This document shows positions 43,401-54,200 of a stretch of DNA of 64,000 nucleotides, piece by piece. The DNA is from Xenopus tropicalis. Taxonomy: Eukaryota; Chordata; Amphibia; Anura; Pipidae. The DNA lies in contig NC_030678.2 in NCBI RefSeq assembly GCF_000004195.4, positions 77,869,404 to 77,933,403 on the forward strand, written 5' to 3'. The translations under genes and the position numbers were made by a program. The stretch's first letter is position 1; every line of letters begins with the position of its first letter. The notes beneath the pieces were generated by a model. The model did not search any database. It was not told the origin of the DNA and was given only the letters and a program-made list of their open reading frames with translations.

Positions 43401-46400
43401 AGAGGAGAGAGCTGCGCAGACTCCGGCTAGGGGAATGAAGATTTTTTCTAAAAGAGGAAGTCTGATACTGAAGAACATGTATACACAAAAGAAGACAAGA
43501 AATCCTGTGATTCTTGGGATAGAGTGCAGCTTTTCTGTGAATGCTTTTCATAGACCTTTCTGATGAAGCTAACTTAGATTTTACCTCTCCTTCTTCTTTA
43601 AAGGAGAAGGAAAGGCTAATAAAGAGTTAATCTGAAGCTGCAGGCATACATTCAGTTCTCTCAATAGTGCCCTTTAGTTTCCCCATATTTCTCCCATTCA
43701 GATGATCAGAAGCCTCAGGGAAAAAAAATGCTGAGCTCTGTAAAGAAAATTCCCATAATACCTCGCTCCTGCACCAAGACCGGTGTACATGCTCAGTTAG
43801 TAAGACTATGAAGAAGCTTCCTGCTGATTGACTTCAGTGAAGCGTTTTTGTGAGTGCTTATGGCTGTATTTACATAGACCTTTCTGATAAAGCTTACTTA
43901 GTTTTTACCTTTCCTTCTCCTTTAAAGCTAATCATACATTGAGCCAAATGATCAGATCACAGTGACTGGAATGTGGGTAGTTGGGACAAGGACTGTATCA
44001 ACAAGCTGCTATGGTCCTAACCCAACAGGATTTTTAAAAAACCAGCATTCCAACACTTGCAAAATATTTTTGTGTAGCCCAAGTTTTGCATTAGTGTTTT
44101 GGTTCAGTCTTTTGTAATCTTAATTATATAGTGTAGTCATATAGTAAATGTTCTCATATGGAACACAATGCAGGGACTGTGCTCTATATTTTGTGGCGGT
44201 CTGCAGTGAATCAGCAGAAAAGAAGATGGGGAGCTACTGGGGGCATCTTTGGAGGCACATAGCCTACTGCATACGTACATAGCCTTTGTAGCCTACTTCT
44301 TTAGTTAAGGCTTAGTTCTTTAAGAGCACTGAACATGTGTATAGGAAAGTGTGAGGAGCAAGTGTAGCCGATAGTACTAACAAATAAACATGTTAACTGC
44401 AACTATGGTGGTACTTCTAAAAACATATCTATGGGATTCAATCTCCAGACATTACAAAGCGTGTGGTTTTTATAAGTGTTAATGTTCTGAAAATGCCTAG
44501 ATAAGCCCCATTTTTGTTTCTTTAGGGGAAACATTACATACTAAACATGTGGAACACACTGAGACTGAAGATACTGCACAAAATGAAGAAGACTCAGCCC
44601 AGCCAGAACAACACAGTGAACACAACAGGCTTACCCAGGAACAATCAGGTAAGGACCATATTCACTTCTTTACACTGTATAGCTGATTGATACCAGTAAC
44701 AACGGGCCTTTATGAGTAAAGATGATAATTAATATTCATTAATATGTTAATATTAATCATGGCTGTTAGGTAAAACATACTTTTAAATGGATACAGAGGC
44801 TTATTTACTAACAGAGTGCTTCTTCTGCTAAGCACCCAAAGTACAGATATGGCATGCCATTCTAGCACTATCTGACAGACACTGTCTGACACTGTCTGAC
44901 AGACTGCTTCTTAGTACTTGGGTGGAAGGTAGGGGGCTTTCCCTGGTGAAAAATTAACTGCAGTTCTGGCCTCCATCTTATTCTGATGGAAAAGTTCCAA
45001 TCTGTGAAATATAATCCTGAGATGAATAAATTACTGCCCCTTTGTTTGCAGTCTAACATTGCTACTTAACCCCTGTTTTGAGTACAAATTTAGTAACAGC
45101 ACTACAAATGGCCAAGGGTCACAGGGACCCAAGTACTAAGGCCAACAGAAATCCAACATTGCACCCATGAAACACACCTAACATAAGGCTAATGTGTTTT
45201 CTTGAACCCACAGTGACGATTAATGTAAATAAACCAATAGACACAGGACTGAAGAAATAAAATAAATAAAAGTATTGAATCTGTTGTGCATTTTTCCTGT
45301 GAATGCAAAAGTGTGTGCAGTTGAGGGCTGTAAAGTTGCCAACACCTATTAGATTAGATAAGTCATGTGACACAATAAACTTAGATTATAGCTGATAACA
45401 TATGTAAGCACTGTTTATATACAGAATAATGTGTCTGCATCATTTTAAAATATGCGCAAAATAGAAGTGACCTTGGAGTTCGATTACTCTATAAAGACAT
45501 TAGGCTGAAGGCAAAATCAGAAAGAGCAGTCATCTATCTAACCCAAATTGTGCACACCACTGCATCGTTATTGATATACTGGACAGGTTATTCATGGATT
45601 TTTTGTTTTATAGGGGAAAATATGAAAACGTAATATAACCAATACTACGCTTGGTGCACTTGACATGCACAATAGCTGAAAGCAAATCTGTAGTTCTGTT
45701 ATCTCATTTAATTGTGTCCTTATTTTGACAATTACCTCTCTCTGCCATAGATGACGCTCCCTCAGCAGATTCCTCTCATACTGTCTTCCATGTTGGGAGT
45801 TTCATTGGAGGCGGTGTCTTAGTCATCATATTACAGGCTATTGGATTCATTGTTGTGAAACGCCTGCGAGGAACTCAAAGCGACTACCAGGCTATGTGAG
45901 ATATTCTTGTAATATTCATTCATTACATTGTGACATATAGTTACACACCGGGAATATTCCACAGAACTGTTTAGTTATTAGACCCTGTACTCAAAATAAC
46001 TAGATAATATCAATACTGCAGAAAACAATAAAGCACCAATGTTTTCATGCAGCATACTCCAAGGCCCACACTGCGCAGTTACTCACAGCTGTTTAAAGTT
46101 CCTTCTTGATAAAACAGCCTTGCTTAAGGGCTGTGGCACACGCTAATCTCGGGGAGATTAGTTGCCCGTGACAAGGGAGATTTGTCGCGGGCGACTAATC
46201 TCCCTGATATGACGTCCCACTGGCGGGAATGTAAATCGCTGGTTCATTCATTTAGTCAGTACCAATTTGTGCCTTTTCTAAGGCCAGTGGCACACGTAGG
46301 GGATTATCTGCTTTCCTCCACGTGCATTTCATACACAGCCAACGGAAAGTGTAGCAAACATCCACAGGGAAGAGCAAAAGTGTGAATTGTTGCGCCAATA

Positions 46401-46721
46401 TCTGCTCAGTGTAGTTCCACACAGGCCATCACCGTGGATCTGCTTTTCTCTGTCTGCTTACAGGATGCAGGCAGAGCAAAGCGGATGAACGGTTTTGTTG
46501 TCCCTGAACACAAGAGACTGGATATTTAGATACCAAAAAAGGCAAAAAAGACAAACGGCAAACAAACTAAACAAAGAGGATTTGATTTAAGCTTTAGGTT
46601 TTTCATCATAGCAATACAAAATATATAAATGCAACTTAAAAATCATTTTTGATGTTACTAGTGCTTTAATTACCACTCTTATCAAGTTTTTTTCTTTTGC
46701 AGGGAGGAGACACCTCAGTAA
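37419..46721 (+). CDS. cd164l2: CD164-like 2 (endolyn family sialomucin), 7 coding exons
   Basis: A small type I membrane protein of the endolyn (CD164) family, which traffics through endosomes and lysosomes. Seven exons sum to 543 nt, or 180 residues; the human protein is about 174 as I recall. Seen: a signal peptide (residues 1-19, CLCCAG at the cleavage area), a cysteine-rich head with eight Cys at 22, 28, 31, 40, 45, 53, 64 and 73 and sequons at N37, N50 and N68, then a Glu/Gln/Thr-rich linker (76-140), the family hallmark GSFIGGGVLV leading a transmembrane helix (143-162), a KRLRG stop-transfer and the YQAM sorting motif (172-175). The head matches human CD164L2 (CKQLEVCEHC against CRQLETCVHC). 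Position between slc9a1 and sytl1 supports CD164L2 over CD164. The C-terminus may be alternative: the unspliced exon 6 ends right after YQAM. Confidence 0.87.
37554..37640 (+). CDS. cd164l2: cd164l2 coding exon 2
   Basis: Encodes residues 20-48: SCRQLETCVHCTTSTLNTSC then EWITCRNS. Five cysteines and an NTS sequon, with the C-x-x-C spacing of the endolyn head. The intron before it is only 77 bases. Confidence 0.9.
37833..38291. mobile_element. 460-bp palindromic element, GGGGCTGATTTACT ends
   Basis: The whole element is a near-perfect inverted repeat: GGGGCTGATTTACT...AGTAAATCAGCCCC at the ends and ACGTAAGTTTTAACG-type arms about the centre (38030-38095). It lies in cd164l2 intron 2, about 190 bases after exon 2. 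Confidence 0.8.
39440..40080. mobile_element. TTAA-flanked element J, copy 1, with nested insert
   Basis: Starts TTAAAGGAGAAGGAAAGGCT and ends CCTTTCCTTCTCCTTTAA. The sequence matches 43598-43925. It contains the insert at 39660-39853. Confidence 0.82.
39660..39853. mobile_element. TA-flanked inverted-repeat element K, nested
   Basis: GGGGGCAGATTTACCAA at the left and GTAAATCTCCCCC at the right, flanked by TA on both sides (39658-39659, 39854-39855). The empty site GACTATGA is seen in the sister copy near 43811. Confidence 0.82.
40113..40440. mobile_element. inverted-repeat element L (ACAGGTATAGGACCCATTAT)
   Basis: Left ACAGGTATAGGACCCATTAT, right ATCCCATACCTGTA, and mirrored inner parts (TTATCCAGAA / TTCTGGATAACGGG). 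A familiar Xenopus dispersed family, with fragments at 13190 and 57025-57085. Confidence 0.75.
40598..40675 (+). CDS. cd164l2: cd164l2 coding exon 3
   Basis: Encodes residues 49-74: NSSCVHHGTELGESCFATNT then SSMCA, with three more cysteines and two sequons. The acceptor is cttcattag and the donor GTGCAG/gtaaga. Confidence 0.9.
40788..40920. repeat. short GGGGCAGATTTATC inverted-repeat element
   Basis: AGGGGCAGATTTATCAAATT at the left is mirrored by AAAAATCTGCCCCCT at the right. Same end family as element K. Confidence 0.6.
42123..42155 (+). CDS. cd164l2: cd164l2 coding exon 4 (33 nt)
   Basis: A very short exon encoding VPKTGSVEKSE. It has a strong pyrimidine tract (ctcttttttag) and a GAGG/gtgagt donor. 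The phase 1-1 fit on both sides supports it, and skipping it would keep the frame. Confidence 0.78.
42628..43145. mobile_element. TTAA-flanked element M (GGGGACTTGTCACCC)
   Basis: TTAAAGGGGACTTGTCACCC at the left; the right end reverses to TTAAAGTGGACCTGTCACCC. It shares its right TTAA (43142-43145) with the next element. Confidence 0.82.
43142..43601. mobile_element. TTAA-flanked element J-related, middle of a train
   Basis: TTAAAGGAAAAGGAAAGTC at the left; the right end reverses to TTAAAGAAGAAGGAGAGG. Its two TTAA ends are also the ends of the neighbours. Confidence 0.8.
43598..43925. mobile_element. TTAA-flanked element J, copy 2
   Basis: TTAAAGGAGAAGGAAAGGCT at the left, CCTTTCCTTCTCCTTTAA at the right. 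Uninterrupted version of 39440-40080. Confidence 0.83.
44526..44648 (+). CDS. cd164l2: cd164l2 coding exon 5 (acidic linker)
   Basis: Encodes residues 86-126, a His/Glu/Gln/Thr-rich linker (HVEHTETEDTAQNEEDSAQP and on). The acceptor is tttctttag and the donor ATCAG/gtaagg; phase 1 at both ends, so it too can be skipped in frame. Confidence 0.87.
44649..45750 (+). other. cd164l2: cd164l2 intron 5
   Basis: No exon is seen. There is a short tandem of ACTGTCTGAC near 44878-44903; the rest is unassigned. Confidence 0.5.
45751..45895 (+). CDS. cd164l2: cd164l2 coding exon 6 (transmembrane and sorting motif)
   Basis: Encodes residues 127-174 plus two bases: VFHVGSFIGGGVLVIILQAI, the transmembrane helix, KRLRG and DYQA. 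The donor GCTAT/gtgaga overlaps an in-frame ATG TGA: if it is not used, the protein ends at YQAM and the stop is at 45897-45899. An AATAAA at 46027-46032 could end that short form. Confidence 0.88.
46129..46250. repeat. element D, partial copy
   Basis: GGGCTGTGGCACACG, GGGGAGATTAGTTGCC and GTCCCACTGGCGGGAATGTA match the left part of 7557-7885. The right half is missing. Confidence 0.65.
46703..46721 (+). CDS. cd164l2: cd164l2 terminal coding exon 7 (EETPQ)
   Basis: Follows a very strong acceptor (tttttttcttttgcag). It completes Met175 and adds EETPQ and TAA. The existence of this coding tail rests on the splice signals only. Confidence 0.62.
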
Positions 46722-47335
46722 AAACCAACACGCGAGGAATTTCTGATAACCCACATTAATGTGTATTTTGTGAGAAAGAGATGAAAAAAAGGCATCAATC
46801 TACTAAATTTATATGTAATCACAAATATATAGGTATACAGATATATATATATATACCTCTCCCTCATCACATGTTTTCTATTTACAAATCAGAAAAATAT
46901 GCCTAGGATTACTTCTCTAAACTTACATATTGCCCTGGTGATTTGTCTGTTTTTAGTGTACTTTGAAAATTATTTTGTCACTTTGAATACTTTCTTGAAG
47001 GAATCTATTTCCCAGTACTAGTGACTGGCAAAAAAAGAGAAGTGCTTTCTTGCCTTATGGCACTGCCTGTCTTTGACTACAAAAGAAATCTGCCCAACAC
47101 TATACATAGTGCAGCCACTATATGAAAAAAGCACATCACTATTAAAGTTTGTTTACATAATGAAATGGCATTATAATAAAAGGGTGTTCTTATGTGTTGA
47201 TAGTAAAACTTTTAAGCTTTTAATTGCCTGGCAGCCATCTTGAACAAAGTACCACATGTTGTTGACTATTCATGTGTGTTTAAAAAGAGAGCACCCATTC
47301 AGCCTCTTAATAAAATGTTTGTTGTGCTTTCCTGA
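46722..47335 (+). other. cd164l2: cd164l2 3' UTR with two poly(A) signals
   Basis: AATAAA occurs at 47175-47180 and 47309-47314, so transcription probably ends at about 47195 or 47335. No coding potential is seen. Confidence 0.55.
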
Positions 47336-48103
47336 TAATTGCTTGTGGGATTGTGTTACTGTAATTTGGCTTTGTGTACAGTATTGCAAATGGTAATAGT
47401 AGCTAATGTCTAAATATTATATTTATAATTCACCCCCAAAGTACTTTATTCTTGTTTATTTATTATTTTCCAGCTAATATGCAACTGTGCCCAAAAAACA
47501 TTCAACTTTTCTGTACATATTCTCCTCTAAAACTGGCATACTCTTTACTAGATTTTACTTTCATACAAATTTGCTGTGTTCTGTCCTTTATAATGGGTAT
47601 GCATGCTCTCCACTGCTTGTAGTATCATTTTTTTGTTTTCATGGGGCTTCAGAATTCTGTTGATGACTCTGTGAACTCAGTTGCTGTCTCCAAGTCGTTC
47701 AAAAATATTCTTCTTTGTGAAGGTCATGCAAGCACTCTCAGCTGGTGTAAAGTGAAGGTAGGTAGTTCCTGTCTCTACTGAGGCATCAGGTGTTGTCCCT
47801 GTATTAACAGCTGAGTGGTTATCTTATGATAGGGTTGGCAGTGTTTCTGGACAAAATTAGACTAGATCTCCTATATTTCTATCTTTCCTCCCAATTAATA
47901 AAATTGGCATGGTGGGATGGGGTGTGGGGTCACGTTCGCCCACGATTGGTTCCACTTGGGATTATATGCAGCAGTTGTCAGCGAGCCCTGAGTATGAACT
48001 GTCTGCATGGAATCAAAAATGTTCATCAGCCTAGGGTGTTAGTATTATTGCCAGGGGTAGTCTCTTTTGTAGGTCACCTTTTTAACTGGAATTAATCAGT
48101 CTG
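47336..48103 (-). other. sytl1: sytl1 3' UTR and tail-to-tail junction
   Basis: On the minus strand AATAAA motifs lie at 47455-47460 and 47445-47450, about 640 bases past the sytl1 stop. They stand roughly 130 bases from the last cd164l2 poly(A) signal, so the two genes end almost back to back. Confidence 0.5.
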
Positions 48104-48240
48104 TCAACGTGAAGTTAAATTTTGTCTCAGTGGCAGCACTGCCTCTACCCACTCCCCAGGATTATTTATAACCGACTCCCAGAATGCCTTCTCCTCCACT
48201 GTGGAATCCATCCAGCTGACACTTGTTTCATAGCTGCTTC
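48104..48240 (-). CDS. sytl1: sytl1 last coding exon with stop
   Basis: Encodes [20 protein letters not shown] to [16 protein letters not shown] and TGA, the conserved end of Slp C2B. The acceptor is tgtgttacag and the codon joins the preceding exon exactly. Confidence 0.94.
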
Positions 48241-51200
48241 CTGTAACACAAAAGTCTCTTTAACATTCTGTATCACATTACTAGGTACTAGAAACTGGTA
48301 ACTGTTTAATAATTAATATACAAAAACACACCCCATGGCATACAAAAGCATTCTGACAAATAGCAAGTTTTCATCTTTTTCCCTGGTGTAACATCAACAT
48401 AAATACTGCAGATTGATAGATGATAGATAAATAGATAGATAGATAGATAGATCTGTTTCCAGTATGCATAGAAATGAGAAGGGAAATTCAATGTTATGGT
48501 CCATGGTTTATATATACCTTTTTATTTAGGTTTTGTTTATCTAGGCCAGGATACCCTAAAAGTGAGCTACCAGTAAATCCTGCCCCGCTGACCAGTATAT
48601 GTTAGCACCTATGAGCAGTTCCAGGGCATCCTAATCCCGATGTAGGCCTCGTCAGACCCTGATGAGATAAATTTACTCACAATAAATTCCAGATAATTCC
48701 AGTAATTCCAATAATTCCAGTAAGCCTACTTCCGCATTAGTAAAACCATATGTACAGATTAAAGTCCTGTACATCTGCCAGTAAAGAAGTGATTCACAAC
48801 CAATTGAAAAATAAACTTTATGTTGATAGTAGTGTCTTTACAATATAATAGTTGGTCAAATTTGGTTTACTGTGTTACACTGTATTTATATGAGATTGAT
48901 GAGGATTTCACAAGAGCACCCTGTGCCCATTATGTCATCAACCATCACCTCCTGGTGGCTGACAAGTTACAAAGCAAGTGCTATGTGTTGGCTAGTATTA
49001 ATAGTGAGCTACATACAATTTCATTTGCTTTATTGTAAAAAGGGACAGGATACATCTACTGTATAACTATACATTTTTTAACAAAGAGCACTAAAAAAAT
49101 CACTGTTCTTTTTTTATACTACATCCATCTCCCTCTCCCTATAATCATCTGAGTTATTTTAAATAGAGATATGTGCAATTCTGCCAGGTACCACACCCCA
49201 CATGCAATAACTAGCATGAATGTATATGCCTGTTACTAGTATACGTCTGTCACTGAATTCAAGAGTGAATTTTGTGTTTGGGGCAGTAGTGGGCTGTATT
49301 AATATTTTCTGCCCCTTGTTTGGCTCTGGTGAGGGCATGCTTTACCCCACACTCCTGAGAATGGTTTGAATGAAGATTGATTCATCTAACTGGCTGGTGA
49401 GCTGAGCTGTGAGACGTTGCAAGGCAGGGCCCATAGGTAACTAATTAGGATACAGAAGGACATATATACGATTAATATGAAATGGCATGTCAGACAACGG
49501 TCCATATTTATCACTGCTCATATTAAAATCTCTTATATTTCTGAAACAACATGTAAGGGTGCCTTCACCCTGTCACAGCAAACAGTGTCATTTCAGATGC
49601 AATCGGCATGTTTCTTTACCACAATGCAACTGTTTTTCCCAGAATTCATGTGTCATTGCAGGTGCAATGTAGATATTGAATCAGATGTAGTTGCACTGCA
49701 TGTGACTCTATGCTGTGTCTGATTAGTAAAAAAATGGGCAAATATTTTCGCAGTCTGTCTGGTACTAGTTCTAGTGTCCGCCATGCGAATGATGTCTGCA
49801 CGGATTCTTTAGGTGCAACTGCACTGAGGGAACCCTAAAACTACCGCCTGGTCAGAAGGTAATGGAAGCTCCAGGGTTTGTGCAAAAGGCCCTCAATTCT
49901 TAATGGAAGGCAGGAAGGTCTGATTGGCGCTGAGTGCAACTATATGAAAGTGCATAGAGTGCATTTAGACACTAGTAACTGTAATGCCCTGCAATGAAAT
50001 TATGAATTTTCTAGCAGCAAGCTAAGTCTGTTTCTTGTGTTTATTTACAGTATTTTCAGCGTCTACTCAATAGGAGTAAATCGAGGCATGATAATTAGTC
50101 CTTATCTAAGTCTCAATTATCTATTTGCAACACTATCGCTTGAGGAAGAAATCAGATGATTACATGCTGTCATTTCCCTCATTGTATTCAGTAGTTTTCC
50201 ATTCTGTGGTAAAACTGTGTTGCACAGTGTTCTTTGTGTGAAGGATTTATCCATCCTGGTCATGATCTGTCCAGTAGTGGTAACTCTAAATAGACTGGAC
50301 CTTACTAATTATAAAAAATGTTTCTCCACTTATTATAGTTCAACTGTATAGTAACATATGCATACAGAGTAAATAAAAAGTACTGGCACTTTTGGGGAGA
50401 GTTTGGGGAGATGGTGGCGTCTGCTCATAAAACATAAATGGCTTCTAACCTTTTCCAGTGCTGAGACGAATGCCCCCAAGGGATCGACTTCCTATTTTCC
50501 CCTGGTCCCAGATGGTGCATTCCACACAGGCTTCTTTGAGGTCCTCTCCACTGAAGCCATCATACACCATAGTGTGGTTAAACATCGGGTGCAAGCTATG
50601 TGGGATCACACGTGTGTTCTGGAAGTTGGATGGAACGGAATCAGGGAGCACAAAGCTACAAAGGGCAAGAGAGGGAGTTGAAATAAATAAATTAAAGTGA
50701 CTAATAGGAAGAGTAGGGAAAGTAAAGGTAGAATTTACAAAAGCACTTTCTCCTGTGGAATCTTTGACTAACATCAATCAGGGCAGTTTTCTTAAAGAAA
50801 TACTGTCATGGAAAAACATGTTTTTTCAAAACGCATCAGTTAATAGAGCTTCTCCAGCAGAATCCTGCATTGAATCCATTTTCAAAAACAGAAACAGGTT
50901 TTTTTTATATTTAATTTTGAAATTTCACATGGGGCTAGCCATGTTCTTATTTTCCCAGGGTGCCACAGCCATGTGGCCTGTGCTCTGATAAACTTCAGTC
51001 ACACTTTACTGCTGCGCTGCAAGTTGGAGTTGTGTTACCTCCTCCCTTTCCCTCCCAGCAGCTGATCAGCAGAACAATGGGAAGGTAGCAAGATAGCAGC
51101 TACCTGACACCTGTATAAAAAGTGGTAGATATGGGAACAGAACTCAATAGTTCAAGATCCAAGTCCGGTTTGGGACTAGGAGACATGGGAGTAGGAGAAA

Positions 51201-54200
51201 CAATAGGTTACCTGAAAGCAGTTCTAATATGTAGCGCTGGCTCCTTCTGAAAGCTCAGAATCAGGCACAATGCACTGACATGGCTCTCTACACACCAATA
51301 TTACAATTAAAAAAAATACATTTGTTGGTTCAAGAATAAAGTTTTAAATGGTAGAGTGAATTACTTGCTATGTGAACAGTGTAATCTAGAAACAAAAAGT
51401 ACACCATAAAAATCATGACAGAATCCCTTTAAGGCAGCCGTACACAGACTCATTGGGTACACTTTCCTTATGAAAAGTGCAACAGGGACCACATATGATA
51501 TGGCCAACATTCTGTCATTCTGATTGTTTATGCAAAGAGCACAACCAAAACAGTAGGAAGTAAAAGCAACTGCAGCTCCTCTTCACTTTCTCATCTGTCG
51601 ATACACCATGTAACACAGGGGGCTCAAACTCAATTTACCTGGGGGCCGCAGGAGGCAAAGTCAGGATGAGGCTGGGCCGCATAAGGGATTTCTCAAAAAA
51701 AAGTCCATGAAGGCTTGCATTATCGGATAATGCATGGCACGGCGGGCGGGAGCTGCTGATTGCGGAAATGACGTTATGCCATCATAACAGTTATTATGGG
51801 AAGACGTTCTGTGTGCACAATTAGCTGCTAACTAAGGAGCTAATTGTGCACACAGAACGTCTTCCCATAACATCATTTCCGCAATCAACAGCTCCCGCCC
51901 GCCGTGCCTTGCATTATCCCTTGAATCGCAATAAAAATCGCGATCCATTCATTGCTTTTGCGAAGGCGTTGGTGCGGGCCACAAAATATTGTACTGAGGG
52001 CCGCAAATGGCCCGCGGGCCGCGAGTTTGAGACCCCTGATGTAACACATAATAACAAAATGCACCAAAACACAATATGCCATTGCCCTTAGATCTTTCAA
52101 GAAAAAAATTGTGTAAATATGCATGTGTTTGAAATACGATTGCCACCTGGCCGGTGGTTTCATGCCAAAGTTATTAATAGGGCAGAAATATAAGATTATT
52201 GGAAGGCTGGTATTTTTTTTCCCATAAAAGGTGGCAGCCCTAGTTCCAAGCTGCATGTGATTGGTGCCCTTTTACAAACAAAACAGCAGTAGTAAAATTT
52301 CTGATAATTCCCATTAATATAACTAATAATAAATTGCTGTATGTGATTGTTAAAGGGCCACACACATACACTGGTGTAGTTCAAATATGTTCTCCATTCT
52401 TTGCATCTTTGTAAATTTAGAAGCAGATGACTTAGTACATTACCACTTTACAAAAGTGCTGACATTCCCAGCCTTGTGAGGTACAAGTTGCCGTGCCTCC
52501 TTAATCCAAACATGGAGTTCCCCAGTGGGAGGGAGTCCTAGGCCTGCAGTGGGAGAAGAAATAAATTACAGGATGGCTGAAAAAACAAAGCAAGAGCAGG
52601 AAATGAAAAGCTAAAAGGAATGACAGCGTATAATGGGAAGGCTAGTTTTTTGCACTTATACTATTTAAATTTGCTGCTTGCAAAAAGCAAGCTTATTATT
52701 TAGAACAGGCAAGTGCTGGGGAACACAAAGCACCAGAAAGCCCCATACTTGTCCATGTGAGTTGCCCTCTGCACCTTGAGTTAGATTTTTATTCTAGCGC
52801 AAGATGCATAGTTACATAGTTACATAGTTACATAGTTACATAGGGTTGAAAAAAGACCTGTGTCCATCAAGTTCAACCCATCCAAGTAAACCCAGCACAC
52901 CTAACCCACACCTACCAATCTATACTCACATACATAAACTATAAATACAACCACTAGTACTAACTGTAGATATTAGTATCACAATAGCCTTGGATATTCT
53001 GATTGATCAAGAACTCATCCAGGCCCCTCTTAAAGGCATTAACAGAATCTGCCATTACCACATCACTAGGAAGGGCATTCCATAACCTCACTGCCCTCAC
53101 CGTGAAAAACCACCTACGCTGCTTCAAATGGAAGCTCCGTTCCTCTAATCTAAAGGGGTGACCTCTGGTGCGTTGATTGTTTTTATGGGAAAAAAGAACA
53201 TCCCCCAACTGCCTATAATCCCCTCTAATGTACTTGTACAGAGTAATCATGTCCCCTCGCAAGCGCCTCTTTTCCAGAGAAAACAACCCCAACCTCGACA
53301 GTCTAACCTCATAGTTTAAATCTTCCATCCCCTTAACCAGTTTAGTTGCACGTCTCTGCACTCTCTCCAGCTCATTAATATCCTTCTTAAGGACTGGAGC
53401 CCAAAACTGCACTGCATACTCAAGGTGAGGCCTTACCAGGGACCTATAAAGGGGCAAAATTATGTTCTCATCCCTTGAGTCAATGCCCTTTTTTATACAA
53501 GACAGCACTTTATTTGCTTTAGTAGCCACAGAATGACACTGCCTGGAATTAGACAACTTGTTATCAACAAAAACCCCTAGATCCTTCTCCATTAAGGAAA
53601 CCCCCAACACACTACCATTCAGTAGATAGTTTGCGTTTATATTATTTCTACCAAAGTGCATAACTTTGCACTTATCAACATTGAACCTCATTTTCCAGTT
53701 TGCTGCCCAGTTATCTAATTTTGTCAAATCGCTCTGCAAAGCGGCAGCATCCTGCATGGAACTTATAGTTTTGCACAATTTAGTGTCATCAGCAAAAATA
53801 GAAACAATACTGTCTATGCCCACCTCCAGGTCATTAATAAACAAGTTAAACAGCAAAGGCCCAAGGACTGACCCCTGCGGTACTCCACTAACCACACTGG
53901 TCCAATTAGAACAGCTTGCAACTGCCAATTCTAATGGTGCATGTGATCCAAGTATGGATGCAAGTGTCCCCCATCAGTTCTCCTGTACTTGTAAAAAATC
54001 AGGTTGTAGGTCTTGAACTGAAAAAAAGAAAAGTAGGAGAAATCGGAGATCTAAAGAACATAATTCACCTTCTGCCCCCTGTGGTACATATTTCAAAGCA
54101 ACACTAATCCGACCTCGACTGCAAAGGAAGTCTGGAGATAGAGGGGTCTGCAGGGGGGAAGCAGAGCATTTTATAGTGCAACATTCCTGCAGCAGTAGCA

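Noticed and set aside
53666..54016. 116-codon plus-strand open frame
   Set aside because: Antisense shadow of the CR1 LINE reverse transcriptase.
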